Positions 8,921-17,547 of a DNA stretch of 64,000 nt are shown here, piece by piece. Position 1 is the first letter of the stretch. Every line of letters begins with the position of its first letter. The stretch comes from Desulfobacterales bacterium (lineage in GTDB: Bacteria; Desulfobacterota; Desulfobacteria; Desulfobacterales; Desulfosalsimonadaceae), in assembly GCA_034520365.1 (NCBI GenBank), contig JAXHNP010000007.1:186001-250000 (forward strand). Reading direction: 5' to 3'. Under the pieces are notes generated by a model. The model saw only the letters and a list, made by a program, of their open reading frames with translations, was not told the origin of the DNA and made no database searches. Position numbers and translations under genes: made by a program.

Positions 8921-10453
8921 TTACTTTTCCAGGGTAACTCGTAATATTTCTGAAATGGTGGTAATCCCCTCTTTTACCTTATCCCAGCCGTTTTCCCGCA
9001 GCGATCTCATTCCTTTCGAACCGGCCACCTCTTTTAAATTCTCGGCATCGGCGCCCCGGTTGATTGCTTGACGGAAATCGGCATCTACCGGAAGATATTC
9101 AAAAATGGCAGTTCTCCCCAAAAATCCGCTGTAGCGGCATGTTTCGCAACCCGCGCCGCTATATAACACAATATTTGAAATTTCTTCCTCAGTGGCGCCA
9201 ATGGCATTCAACAACCGGTAATCCGGTTGAACAGGTGTTTTACAGTGCGGGCATATCACCCTTACCAGTCGCTGCGCAAGTACGCCAAGGAGTGTAGAGC
9301 TTAACAGGAATCCTTCTACCCCCATATCCAAAAGCCGGTTAATCGCCCCTATCGAATCATTTGTATGCAAGGTGCTGAAAATTAAATGCCCGGTTAAGGC
9401 GGACTGAACAGAAATCTCGGCCGTTTCCTTGTCACGGATCTCACCCACGAGGATCACATCCGGGTCCTGCCGGACAATAGATCGCAAGCCATTGGCAAAC
9501 GTCATCCCAATTTTGGGCTTGACCTGAATCTGATTGACACCTGTCAGATAATACTCAATCGGATCTTCAAGTGTGATAATTTTCTTTTCTGAAGTGTTGA
9601 TTTTTGCCAGCGCTGTATAAAGCGTTGAGGTTTTGCCGCTTCCGGTCGGACCTGTCACCAGAATCATGCCATAGGGCTGATGTATGACATCGAGAAATCG
9701 GGAAAGCATATGCTCCGGGAAACCAATTTTTTCCAAATCCAAAATTAACATTTCCCGATCCAGAACCCTCATGACAAGACTTTCTCCGAACAGGGTGGGA
9801 ATCGTTGAAATCCGAAAATCAATTTCCCGGTTGGTGACCTTCAGTTTAATACGGCCGTCCTGAGGCAAACGCCGTTCCGCAATATCCAAATTGGCCATAA
9901 TTTTTATACGGGATATAATAGCTGCCTGAAGGCGGTTCGGAGGCGACTCAATATCCTGAAGCACACCATCAATTCGAAACCGAACTTTAAAAACAGTTTC
10001 AAACGGTTCAAAATGAATATCACTGGCACGAAGCTCGATTGCTTTTAAAATCAATCGGTTGACAAGACGTATAATCGGGGCTTCAGACGCAAGATCTTTT
10101 AAATAATTAACATCCGTTTCAAGATTGTCCGTCAGCTCATATGTATCTTTTCCCGCTTCTTCGATGATCATTTCAAGGCTCTGGGCGCCGGCGCCATACA
10201 ATCGTTCCACGAAATCCAAAATATCCGCCTCGTTGCCCTGAAAGACCTTAACGTCCACATCATAGGTATATTTCAGGGTATCCGGAATAGAGAAATCATC
10301 GGGCTCAGCCATGACAATACTTAACGTCCCATTTTCCAGCCTTAGCGGCATGAACTTGGATTCCTTCATGAATTTGACTGAAAGGTTATCCAGTAATACC
10401 GGTTCCATCGGGAATTGATCAGGGGAAATATATTCCGCTATATCTGAAATCAT
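8921..10453 (-). CDS. gspE: Type II secretion assembly ATPase GspE
   Basis: 510 residues. An N-terminal MshEN-like region is followed by the ATPase domain: Walker A GPTGSGKT at about 268-275, the Asp box LEDPIEYYL, Walker B-region DVILVGEIRD and the His box LTGHLIFSTLHTND. Near the C terminus a CPHC...CETC pair forms the zinc-binding element characteristic of GspE/PilB. The enzyme is a cytoplasmic hexamer that powers pseudopilus growth. It is the first gene of the operon: about 330 bp of non-coding sequence lies upstream and a plausible sigma70 promoter is found at 10515-10543. The ribosome-binding site is weak and the leader AT-rich. Confidence 0.96.
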   Translation of the reverse strand: MISDIAEYISPDQFPMEPVLLDNLSVKFMKESKFMPLRLENGTLSIVMAEPDDFSIPDTLKYTYDVDVKVFQGNEADILDFVERLYGAGAQSLEMIIEEAGKDTYELTDNLETDVNYLKDLASEAPIIRLVNRLILKAIELRASDIHFEPFETVFKVRFRIDGVLQDIESPPNRLQAAIISRIKIMANLDIAERRLPQDGRIKLKVTNREIDFRISTIPTLFGESLVMRVLDREMLILDLEKIGFPEHMLSRFLDVIHQPYGMILVTGPTGSGKTSTLYTALAKINTSEKKIITLEDPIEYYLTGVNQIQVKPKIGMTFANGLRSIVRQDPDVILVGEIRDKETAEISVQSALTGHLIFSTLHTNDSIGAINRLLDMGVEGFLLSSTLLGVLAQRLVRVICPHCKTPVQPDYRLLNAIGATEEEISNIVLYSGAGCETCRYSGFLGRTAIFEYLPVDADFRQAINRGADAENLKEVAGSKGMRSLRENGWDKVKEGITTISEILRVTLEK

Positions 10454-10514
10454 TTTTTAAAATTATATAACCTTTTAATAAGATATTGCTGTTTGTTTTT
10501 TTTACAGAGTTTGG

Positions 10515-10543
10515 ATGATATCCTGACCAAACTTTTACATCAA
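10515..10543 (-). promoter_or_regulatory. Putative sigma70 promoter for the gsp operon
   Basis: On the minus strand TTGATG (10543-10538) and TATCAT (10520-10515) are separated by 17 bp. The leader to the gspE start would be about 55 nt. Match to consensus is good but not tested. Confidence 0.5.
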
Positions 10544-10690
10544 GCCTGTTCTGATAATCTAACTTAAGTGGCCGCTAACAAAACTTCAGATGTTACGGCA
10601 TTACAAAAGCATATTCCATGCCAAACATACTCTTTTAAACAAAACATGATCTCTCCATCTAACCGAAAAATTGATCTCTTGGCAATAGGC

Positions 10691-10720
10691 TTGACATTAT
10701 CGGAAGCATGGGGGTATTTT
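10691..10720 (+). promoter_or_regulatory. Putative sigma70 promoter for the 10782 gene
   Basis: A perfect TTGACA at 10691-10696 and TATTTT at 10715-10720 with an 18-bp spacer, about 60 bp before the ATG at 10782. AAAAGGA near 10767-10773 is the likely ribosome-binding site. Confidence 0.55.
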
Positions 10721-10781
10721 TAAACTCGCTCAATTTAGGTTTATATTTCATTTTTAATTCCATTTAAAAAGGACAGTTTTA

Positions 10782-11042
10782 ATGCCCGAGACGAAAAATC
10801 CCGAAAACTTTGAATACATCCATATCGCCCCCATTGAAAACGCCATTGAAGGCCAATTGATGGGCTCCATTTTAACCGATCAGGATATCCCCCATCGGAT
10901 TCATTCTTTTCATGATACGGCCTATGACGGATTGTATCAATTTCAGAAAGGCTGGGGCGAGATCACAGCCCCGGAAAAATACCGCGACAGCATCCTTGAC
11001 ATCCTGGAGAAAATTCGAGCGGATACGGCATCATCGGAATAA
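10782..11042 (+). CDS. Small DUF2007-like putative signal-transducing protein
   Basis: 86 residues with no signal peptide or membrane segment. The pattern of an early beta strand (YIHIAPIENAIEGQLM), then ILTDQDIPHRIHSF and a final helix (DSILDILEKIRAD), resembles the DUF2007 family. Those are small ferredoxin-like proteins of unproved function sometimes called putative signal-transducing proteins. It has its own promoter candidate and a good ribosome-binding site (AAAAGGAC), and is followed after 32 bp by the aldolase, with which it is probably co-transcribed. Assignment rests on overall pattern only. Confidence 0.6.
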   Translation: MPETKNPENFEYIHIAPIENAIEGQLMGSILTDQDIPHRIHSFHDTAYDGLYQFQKGWGEITAPEKYRDSILDILEKIRADTASSE

Positions 11043-11074
11043 TGGCAATCGATAAGTGACGAAGGAGACATCTC

Positions 11075-12370
11075 ATGGTCGAACGCCGGCAGACAGCATT
11101 CAAACAGTTTGAAAAAGCCTTAGAAATTGGCCGCCCTCCCAATATCGTCAAACTTTTCCCCAACTCCCGGGCGCTTATCGTAAGCGGCAAATTTATCGAC
11201 CGGGCCATGCTGCGAAAAGGAAAGGCCATTGCGATGGCGGCAAACGGCCGGAATTATTTCGTGATCCGCGGCGCATTAAAGGCCGCCCAGCGGGCCAATG
11301 CGGCCATTATCATCGAGATCGCCAAATCCGAAGGCGGCACCAATGCCTACTGCGCGGTCAGCTATTGGAACATCGCCCGGCAGGTGGATGCCATCTGCAA
11401 TGAATTAAATATCACCGTACCGGTGGCCGTGCATGCCGACCATTACGGCATAAAAAAAAAGGAAGACATTGAGACCGCCAAAACCGAAATCCCCTCCATA
11501 TTTGATGCGGGTATGACGTCCGTGGCCATTGACGCATCCCATCTGCCGGATGATGAAAACCTTTTGGCCAGCCTCGATTTAAACCCCTATGTGCCGGATT
11601 GGGCGGGCTATGAGACCGAAATCGGGGAAATCAAGGGAAAATCCGGCATTTCAACGCCGGAAGAGGCCCTTTTCCTCATCCAGGGGTTAAACGCACACGG
11701 CATCTTTCCGGACTGGATTGCCTTAAACAACGGCACCACCCACGGCATTGAAGCGGGTGAGGACGGCATTCAGGTGGACCTGACCGCAGAAATCCACAAA
11801 GCCATCGAAAAATACAACGTTTCCGGCGCCCAGCACGGCACCTCCGGCAACAGCAGCCAGCGGCTCAAAAAAATCGCCGGGCAGACGCGCACCACAAAAG
11901 CCAATGTGGCCACCGCCCTTCAGATGATATCCTGGGGCCTCAAGGTCAACGACTATGGCAACGCCCGGCTCGATGAGACGGGAGACTTCATCAAGCTAAA
12001 GGATGATGGCGTGACCGAGGAGATGTGGGCGAAAATGAGCGAATATGCCCAGGCCCAGGGGCTTAAAAAAGGCGACTACAAAAAACTCAATCTCCCGTTT
12101 GAAAACAGCCTTCTGGCCCAGGCCAGAAGCGTCCGGCAGCGGATGGTCAAAGCGGTTGAGGACTTTGCCTACAACCTGATCGCCAATGTCTTAAACAGCA
12201 GCAACACCGCGCCCCTGGCGATTGAGGCCATACTTGAGGCCGGCTCCTTTGACGCCGGGATAAAGGCCGAGCAGCTGGAAGACCCGGCGGAATGGACAGC
12301 GGACAAGATTGCCGAGCGGGCCGCTGCCATTGAACGCGACCGGGGGCCTGAAGGGGATTTTGAGGACTGA
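11075..12370 (+). CDS. Class II (zinc) ketose-bisphosphate aldolase family protein
   Basis: 431 residues. The class II aldolase zinc site is visible: HADH at residues 120-123, the G-E-I-K-G-K-S-G loop near 183-191, His at about 223 (NGTTHG) and the GAQHGTSGNS loop near 251-260, matching the metal ligands and phosphate loop of fructose-bisphosphate aldolases. The protein is longer than canonical FbaA and has an extra C-terminal helical part, as in a subgroup found in anaerobes and archaea. It probably cleaves or forms a ketose bisphosphate in the cytoplasm; the exact substrate is uncertain. GAAGGAG precedes the ATG. It overlaps the Nudix gene by one base (TGATG). Confidence 0.8.
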   Translation: MVERRQTAFKQFEKALEIGRPPNIVKLFPNSRALIVSGKFIDRAMLRKGKAIAMAANGRNYFVIRGALKAAQRANAAIIIEIAKSEGGTNAYCAVSYWNIARQVDAICNELNITVPVAVHADHYGIKKKEDIETAKTEIPSIFDAGMTSVAIDASHLPDDENLLASLDLNPYVPDWAGYETEIGEIKGKSGISTPEEALFLIQGLNAHGIFPDWIALNNGTTHGIEAGEDGIQVDLTAEIHKAIEKYNVSGAQHGTSGNSSQRLKKIAGQTRTTKANVATALQMISWGLKVNDYGNARLDETGDFIKLKDDGVTEEMWAKMSEYAQAQGLKKGDYKKLNLPFENSLLAQARSVRQRMVKAVEDFAYNLIANVLNSSNTAPLAIEAILEAGSFDAGIKAEQLEDPAEWTADKIAERAAAIERDRGPEGDFED

Positions 12371-12891
12371 TGCAAAAGAAGCGCTTCTGCCATTTCTGCG
12401 GCCATCCCCTGACGGAAAAAACTGTAGACGGCCATGCGCGGCTTTTCTGCCAAAACTGCGACATCCCGATTTATGAGAATCCGGTGCCCGCGGCCTGTAT
12501 CGTCACCATCGATGATGCGGACCGGCTGCTGCTGGTCAAGCGCAGCGTGGCCCCGAAAAAAGGCTACTGGTGCCTGCCCGGCGGATTCATGGAACTCCAG
12601 GAAACCCCCGAAGAGGCCGGCTTACGCGAACTCCATGAAGAAACCGGGCTGACAGGGAAAATCGATCGCCTTCTGGGCGTGACCACCAATAACAGCCAGC
12701 AGTATGATACGGTATTGATGGTGGGCTTTCTGGTTACATCCTATGAGGGCGAGCTGATCGCCGGTGATGACGCGGATGCCGCAGACTGGTTTACCTATCC
12801 GGATTTACCGGAAATCGCCTTTGACAGCCACCGGCGGTTTATCAGCCAGTATTATACCGCCTATGCACAAACCCAGGCATCAAATGCATAA
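12370..12891 (+). CDS. Nudix hydrolase with N-terminal zinc ribbon
   Basis: 173 residues. CHFC (7-10) and CQNC (27-30) form a zinc ribbon, followed by a Nudix fold. The Nudix box is complete from Gly72 to Leu94 (GFMELQE...RELHEETGL), including the REUxEExGU core that binds the metal. Members with this ribbon hydrolyse nucleoside diphosphate derivatives, often NADH or ADP-ribose; the NADH-specific SQPWPFPxS motif of NudC is not present, so a general Nudix call is safest. Its start overlaps the aldolase stop, so the two are translationally coupled. Confidence 0.9.
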   Translation: MQKKRFCHFCGHPLTEKTVDGHARLFCQNCDIPIYENPVPAACIVTIDDADRLLLVKRSVAPKKGYWCLPGGFMELQETPEEAGLRELHEETGLTGKIDRLLGVTTNNSQQYDTVLMVGFLVTSYEGELIAGDDADAADWFTYPDLPEIAFDSHRRFISQYYTAYAQTQASNA

Positions 12892-12905
12892 AGGATTCAG
12901 TATTT

Positions 12906-12931
12906 GGCGGATGCGCTATCGCTTATCCGCC
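12906..12931. repeat. Hairpin repeat downstream of the Nudix gene
   Basis: GGCGGAT and ATCCGCC form a 7-bp inverted repeat, with a second small pairing GCG/CGC inside. There is no T-tract, so it may be an REP-type element or a weak transcript stabiliser rather than a classical terminator. Confidence 0.6.
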
Positions 12932-12945
12932 CTACTTGTTCTTTT

Positions 12946-13000
12946 GATTCGTGCTCGTACGCGTACCGCCCTGCTTTCGCGGGACTGAGTACGATCAATT
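12946..13000. repeat. Dispersed repeat, short copy (ACTCGT/ACGAGT family)
   Basis: Shares CTCGTACGCGTAC and the tail ACTGAGTACGAT with the longer copy at 26357-26465. Here the central part is missing. It ends at the cvpA stop codon. A CCGC/GCGG-type hairpin precedes the tail in both copies. Confidence 0.6.
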
Positions 13001-13548
13001 TAATTCGGACTTTCAGGCTCCTTCTCCCCTGACCACTCTTTTTTCAGTTCTTCCATATTGCGCATGAAGGCCCGGCGCTTTTCCTTCGGGACAACATGGA
13101 CAATCATTTTTGAAACCGCATTGACCGGCCGGGCCAGCTGCGATTCGGCCACCATCTGCTTGCCCCCGATGGGCAGAAAAGCGACTAACAGCACATATAA
13201 TAAGGATGCCACCAGCGCGCCCTTTAACACCCCCAAAACTCCGCCAAAGAAGCGATCCACCGCCCCCAGAAGCACAAGCTTGATAAGCAGGCGCAACAGA
13301 AAGCCAAGTAAATTCACGATCAGGCAGAAACCAAGAAATATAAGGATAAAAGCGATGATATCCCGATAAGCCGGTGTTTCAACCCAGCCGGCCACCACCG
13401 GGCCCAGCAGTTCATGGCCGGCATAGGCCGCATAAAAGCCGCCGACCACCCCGATAATCGAGGCCGCCTCTTTGATAAACCCTTTGAAAATCCCGACGAT
13501 CAGGCTGTAGCCCAGAATCACCGCGATCACCATGTCAAACGGATTCAT
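13000..13548 (-). CDS. CvpA family membrane protein
   Basis: 182 residues with four hydrophobic segments (about 6-24, 28-48, 63-90, 100-125) and the CvpA opening MNPFDMVIAVILGYSLIVGIF. The GAVDRFFGGVLGVLKGAL loop is a family hallmark. CvpA proteins are inner-membrane proteins linked to colicin V production, envelope homeostasis and bile or antimicrobial tolerance in enterobacteria; the molecular role is not settled. The soluble tail is basic then acidic. The gene stands alone on the minus strand, head to head with the phoH cluster across a repeat-rich gap. Confidence 0.88.
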   Translation of the reverse strand: MNPFDMVIAVILGYSLIVGIFKGFIKEAASIIGVVGGFYAAYAGHELLGPVVAGWVETPAYRDIIAFILIFLGFCLIVNLLGFLLRLLIKLVLLGAVDRFFGGVLGVLKGALVASLLYVLLVAFLPIGGKQMVAESQLARPVNAVSKMIVHVVPKEKRRAFMRNMEELKKEWSGEKEPESPN

Positions 13549-13559
13549 AAATAGTTTCC

Positions 13560-13605
13560 AGGTGTTAGGTGTTAGGTATTAGGTGTTGGGTATTGGGTTT
13601 TGGCC
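13560..13605. repeat. Heptamer array, G-rich arm
   Basis: Imperfect tandem copies of a 7-mer (TTAGGTG/TTAGGTA/TTGGGTA). The complementary C-rich arm lies at 13773-13821, so the two arms could pair. Confidence 0.75.
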
Positions 13606-13680
13606 CTTAGCCCAGGTTAATTCCTATTGGTCAAGATTTAAATATTTATCAAGCTGTTAATTACTGATTCCGCGGCCGGC

Positions 13681-13710
13681 GGTCAAGAAAATTCTGGTCA
13701 AGAAAACTCT
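13681..13710. repeat. 15-bp tandem duplication
   Basis: GGTCAAGAAAATTCT is followed directly by GGTCAAGAAAACTCT, one mismatch. It lies between the two heptamer arms. Confidence 0.7.
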
Positions 13711-13772
13711 TGTATTCATTGCGTATAAAAATTAATGTTAAATTTTTAAAAAAAACAAATTGAGGCGCTAAT

Positions 13773-13821
13773 GCCCAATACCCAACATCTAATACCCAAA
13801 ACCCAAAACCTAATACCCAAA
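13773..13821. repeat. Heptamer array, C-rich arm, abutting phoH
   Basis: Imperfect copies of CCCAATA/CCTAATA/CCCAAAA running to one base before the phoH ATG. They are complementary to the arm at 13560-13605. The array occupies the place of the ribosome-binding site. Confidence 0.75.
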
Positions 13822-13822
13822 T

Positions 13823-14797
13823 ATGAGCAGTTACAAAGAAGACATCAAAACCGAACTCACGTTCTCTGACAATCAACTGGCCAGAGAACTTTTCGGCGAG
13901 CATAACAGCAACCTCCAACGGGTGGCGGAGGCCGCAGAGGTCGCCATACAGGCCAGGGGCAATGCCGTGTTTATCCGGGGCGACTCCATTGCCGTGGATT
14001 TAGCGACAAACATTCTCAACCAGCTCTACGGGCTGATCAAGGAGGGCTACCCCTTATACCCCAATGACGTGGACTATGCGGCCAACATGCTTTCCCGGGA
14101 TCACAGCATCAATCTCAAAGATATTTTCATGGATGCGGTGTATGTGACGTCCAAAAAGCGGACGGTCACGCCGAAAAGCCCGGTGCAGAAATCCTATATA
14201 GAAGCCATCCGCAACTTTGATATTGTATTCGGCATCGGCCCGGCCGGCACCGGCAAAACCTACCTGGCCATGGCCATGGCCGTGGCCGCGCTCACCAAAA
14301 AAAAAGTGGACCGGATTATCTTAACCCGGCCGGCGGTGGAGGCGGGCGAGGCGTTGGGGTTTTTGCCCGGCGACCTGGCGGAAAAGGTGAATCCCTATCT
14401 GCGCCCCCTCTATGATGCGCTGCATGACATGATGAGTTTTGAAAAAGCCTCGAACCTGATGCACCAGGGCATCATTGAAGTGGCGCCGCTTGCGTTCATG
14501 CGGGGCCGCACCTTAAACGATTCATTCATTATCCTGGATGAGGCGCAGAACTCGACCACGGAACAAATGAAAATGTTTCTCACCCGCATCGGGTTTAACT
14601 CCAAGGCTGTGATCACCGGGGATATCACCCAGAGCGACCTGCCCAAAAACCGGGCCTCCGGGCTGATCGAGGCCAAAGAGCTCCTCTCTGACATTGACGG
14701 CATCCGCTTTATCTTTTTCTCCAAGCAGGACGTGGTGCGGCACAAACTGGTCCAGAAGATCATCAACGCCTATGAGCAAAAAACCGCCGAAGATTAG
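13823..14797 (+). CDS. PhoH family ATPase
   Basis: 324 residues. The N-terminal region LTFSDNQLARELFGEHNSNL is the conserved PhoH-like opening, which fixes the start. The ATPase domain carries Walker A GPAGTGKT at 139-146 and a Walker B-like FIILDEAQNS. PhoH/YbeZ proteins are cytoplasmic ATPases thought to work with YbeY in RNA maturation, and ybeY is indeed two genes downstream. No Shine-Dalgarno sequence is visible because a heptamer array abuts the start codon. It is separated from pgpH by 12 bp. Confidence 0.93.
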   Translation: MSSYKEDIKTELTFSDNQLARELFGEHNSNLQRVAEAAEVAIQARGNAVFIRGDSIAVDLATNILNQLYGLIKEGYPLYPNDVDYAANMLSRDHSINLKDIFMDAVYVTSKKRTVTPKSPVQKSYIEAIRNFDIVFGIGPAGTGKTYLAMAMAVAALTKKKVDRIILTRPAVEAGEALGFLPGDLAEKVNPYLRPLYDALHDMMSFEKASNLMHQGIIEVAPLAFMRGRTLNDSFIILDEAQNSTTEQMKMFLTRIGFNSKAVITGDITQSDLPKNRASGLIEAKELLSDIDGIRFIFFSKQDVVRHKLVQKIINAYEQKTAED

Positions 14798-14809
14798 GGT
14801 TGAGGGTGT

Positions 14810-17191
14810 ATGGCAGTCAAGCGCACGGATATTTCATTGAAAAACCGCTTTATCACGGATACCGGCCCCCTGATCGCCCTTTTGCTGGCGGTCACCGTGA
14901 TTGCCACCCTGATCCTGTACCCCAAGCTGATCATCTACCACCCCTCCTATGAGCCCGGCGATGTGGCGGATAAGAACATCAAAGCGCCGCATGACTTCCT
15001 GGTCGAAGATGAAGCCGCCACCCGGACAAAACGCGAGCAGGCCAAAGAATCGATATTAACGGTCTATGATTATGACCGCTCGCTTGGCGATAATCTGGCC
15101 CGGCAGGTCAAACAGGCATTCGCTTTAATCCGCGGCGTCTACGAAGCCAATGAAACGGCCGCAGACACCGACTCGCCCGTTCAAATCGATGCCCTGCACG
15201 ACCGGATCTGGGAGCTTAAGCCCGAGTTTGAAAAAACCCTGGGTATTGCCGTAAACAACGGGGCCTATCGCATTCTGCAGCGGGAACAGTTCTCAACCGA
15301 GATTTCCGGGCTGATCATAGAGATCCTCTCCCGGATTTTAGATAACGGCGTGGTGGCCAACAAGGATCTTTTGTTAAGGGAGGGCGATAAGGGCATTATC
15401 TTAAAAACCGTGGACACGGAGCAGGAAACCACGGTCCAAAACCTCAAACAATTTTACGGACTGGATCAATCCAAGACCATGGTCCGGATTGTGGGCGAAC
15501 CCCTGCTTAAAGGTCTGGATTATTCGCTATTAAACCTTACCGTTGATTTCACCCAGCGGCTCATCGAACCAAACATCACCCTCAACCGCAGCGAAACCCG
15601 GAAACGTCGCGCGCAGGCGGAAGAGCTCGTCAAACCGATCCTCTACAAAATCAAAAAAGGGGAAATGATCCTGCGGGAAGGCGAGCGCGTGACCCCGATG
15701 CACATGCTCAAACTCAAAGCCCTGAAGGATCAGGTGGGCAGGCAGGAGCTTCTGAAAAAAGGCATGGGTACCGCGCTCATCATTTTGACCCTCTTGACGA
15801 TCACCTATTTTATCCATCTCAAATATCAGCGGGAGCTGCTTCAGTATCAGAACAAGAATCTTTTTTTCATCAGCTTTGTAATCGTGATGGGGCTTTTGAT
15901 TCTGCAGCTTTCCATATCCCTCTCCCAGATGCTTGCGCCGGAAGCCCCGTTTGCCATTTCAGCGGCATCCATCTATTATGCCATCCCGATTGCGGCCGGG
16001 GCCATGAGCATCTGCCAGTTCCTGGGATTTACCATAGCCTTCCCCTTTGCCATTGTCATGGGGCTTTTAACCGCCATGGCCTTTGAAAACAGCTACGGTT
16101 TCTGCCTCTATTTTCTCTTAAACAGCATCATGGGCGCCTACTGGAGCCAGGACTGCAAGGAGCACAAGAGTTTTATCCGGGTCGGTGTCAAACTCGGGGT
16201 ATTAAATATGCTGCTTGCCACCGTGGTCAGTATCTACATGGCTGAATTCTCCGGATTCAAGCTGATCTGGGACTGGATCTTTGCCTTTGCCGGCGGCATG
16301 ATCGCCGGGATGATTACCGCGGGCGTGGCCCCGATGATGGAAATGGCCTTTGGTTACACCACCAACAGCACGCTTCTGGAACTGGCCAACCTGGACAAGC
16401 CGCTGCTTCGGCGCCTGATGCTGGAAGCGCCGGGCACTTACCACCATTCCGTGATCGTGGGCTCCATGGTGGAGGCGGCAGCCGCAGAAATCGGGGCCAA
16501 CCCGGTGCTTGCCAAGGTTTGCGGCTACTACCACGATATCGGCAAACTCAAAAACCCCCTTTATTTTATAGAAAACCAGAAGAACGGCAAAAACATCCAC
16601 AACAAACTGGCCCCGTCCATGTCCTGCCTGATTCTGATCTCCCATGTCAAAAACGGCGTAGAGCTGGCGCGCGAGAAAAAACTGGGCCGGGAAATCATCG
16701 ATGCCATCAAGCAGCACCACGGCACCACCTTGATCGCCTATTTTTATGAAAAAGCCAAAAAACAGAAAAAAGATGAGGCCATTAATATTGACAACTTCCG
16801 GTACCCGGGCCCCAAACCCCAGACCCGGGAGACCGCCCTGGTGATGCTGGCCGATGTGGTGGAGGCGGCCGCCCGGTCCCTTGAGCACCCCACCCCCTCG
16901 CGCATCCAGGGACTTTTGCAGCAGCTGATCAACAAATTATTCTCCGACAACCAGCTGGACCAGTGCCCGCTGACCCTGGCGGATCTTCATAAGATCGCCA
17001 AAAGCTTCAATAAAATCCTAAACGGCATCTATCACCACCGGGTGGAGTATCCGGACAAACAGGGAATGCCGGAAACATCAAAGGTCAAGCATGACGATAT
17101 TAATCGACAACCGCCAGAACCGGTTCAAACTATCAACGGAACAGATACGGAAAACAGCCCAAACCCTCTTAGACGCCTTGGACAGTCCTGA
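14810..17191 (+). CDS. pgpH: 7TM-HD membrane phosphohydrolase, PgpH-type cyclic-di-AMP phosphodiesterase
   Basis: 793 residues: one N-terminal membrane segment (about 23-43), a large extracytoplasmic 7TMR-HDED region (about 50-310), a block of seven hydrophobic helices (about 320-510), then a cytoplasmic HD domain with GTYHHSVIVGS and YYHDIGKLKNP (metal-binding HD near residue 574). PgpH in Firmicutes hydrolyses cyclic-di-AMP; in this lineage the activity is inferred from the family. The last roughly 34 codons overlap ybeY in another frame and give an unconserved polar tail. Confidence 0.9.
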   Translation: MAVKRTDISLKNRFITDTGPLIALLLAVTVIATLILYPKLIIYHPSYEPGDVADKNIKAPHDFLVEDEAATRTKREQAKESILTVYDYDRSLGDNLARQVKQAFALIRGVYEANETAADTDSPVQIDALHDRIWELKPEFEKTLGIAVNNGAYRILQREQFSTEISGLIIEILSRILDNGVVANKDLLLREGDKGIILKTVDTEQETTVQNLKQFYGLDQSKTMVRIVGEPLLKGLDYSLLNLTVDFTQRLIEPNITLNRSETRKRRAQAEELVKPILYKIKKGEMILREGERVTPMHMLKLKALKDQVGRQELLKKGMGTALIILTLLTITYFIHLKYQRELLQYQNKNLFFISFVIVMGLLILQLSISLSQMLAPEAPFAISAASIYYAIPIAAGAMSICQFLGFTIAFPFAIVMGLLTAMAFENSYGFCLYFLLNSIMGAYWSQDCKEHKSFIRVGVKLGVLNMLLATVVSIYMAEFSGFKLIWDWIFAFAGGMIAGMITAGVAPMMEMAFGYTTNSTLLELANLDKPLLRRLMLEAPGTYHHSVIVGSMVEAAAAEIGANPVLAKVCGYYHDIGKLKNPLYFIENQKNGKNIHNKLAPSMSCLILISHVKNGVELAREKKLGREIIDAIKQHHGTTLIAYFYEKAKKQKKDEAINIDNFRYPGPKPQTRETALVMLADVVEAAARSLEHPTPSRIQGLLQQLINKLFSDNQLDQCPLTLADLHKIAKSFNKILNGIYHHRVEYPDKQGMPETSKVKHDDINRQPPEPVQTINGTDTENSPNPLRRLGQS

Positions 17192-17546
17192 CGGCGAACT
17201 CTCCGTGTTGCTCCTTGACGATACGGAAATCGCTGATTTAAATTACCGGTATCTAAACCGGCAGGGCGCGACCAATGTCATCGCCTTTCCCATGACCGAG
17301 GGTGAATTCGTAAATATCAACCCGGATCTTTTAGGCGATGTGGTGATATCCCTGGATACCGCCGCCCGGGAGGCGGAAATGCTCGAAACGACGATAGAGA
17401 CGCGCTTTAAAGAGCTTCTGATCCATGGCATCCTGCACCTTTTCGGCTATGATCATGAAACCGATGCGGCGGATGCTAAGGAGATGGCGGATAAGAGCGA
17501 GGAGTTGTTTGAAATGATTGAATCGATTGAGCTTGAGGATAAATAA
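17091..17546 (+). CDS. ybeY: Endoribonuclease YbeY, rRNA maturation factor
   Basis: 151 residues. The zinc signature HGILHLFGYDHE near residues 112-123 (three His) and the NVIAFPM segment are diagnostic of YbeY, a single-strand endoribonuclease for 16S rRNA 3' end maturation and ribosome quality control. ATG at 17091, with AAAGG upstream, overlaps the 3' end of pgpH by 101 bp in a different frame. The conserved N-terminal sequence (MTILIDNRQNRF) argues that the overlap is genuine rather than a start error. It ends one base before pdxJ. Confidence 0.95.
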   Translation: MTILIDNRQNRFKLSTEQIRKTAQTLLDALDSPDGELSVLLLDDTEIADLNYRYLNRQGATNVIAFPMTEGEFVNINPDLLGDVVISLDTAAREAEMLETTIETRFKELLIHGILHLFGYDHETDAADAKEMADKSEELFEMIESIELEDK

Positions 17547-17547
17547 C

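Larger units (their letters stand above)
10454..10781. other. Divergent intergenic region between gspE and the DUF2007-like gene
   Basis: 328 bp without a gene. It holds a promoter for each side (10515-10543 minus, 10691-10720 plus). The middle part (about 10545-10680) is AT-rich; I see no repeat or RNA structure in it. Confidence 0.6.

Noticed and set aside
10454-10781. Riboswitch or tRNA in the gsp upstream gap
   Set aside because: No cloverleaf, no conserved riboswitch core and no T-arm sequence was seen.
12370-12891. NudC-type NADH pyrophosphatase call for the Nudix gene
   Set aside because: The SQPWPFPxS motif that marks NudC is absent, so a general Nudix call is kept.
16202-16888. 228-codon open frame on the minus strand within pgpH
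   Set aside because: It is antisense to the HD domain of pgpH, has many Gly/His/Gln runs typical of a shadow frame, no ribosome-binding site and no recognised domain.
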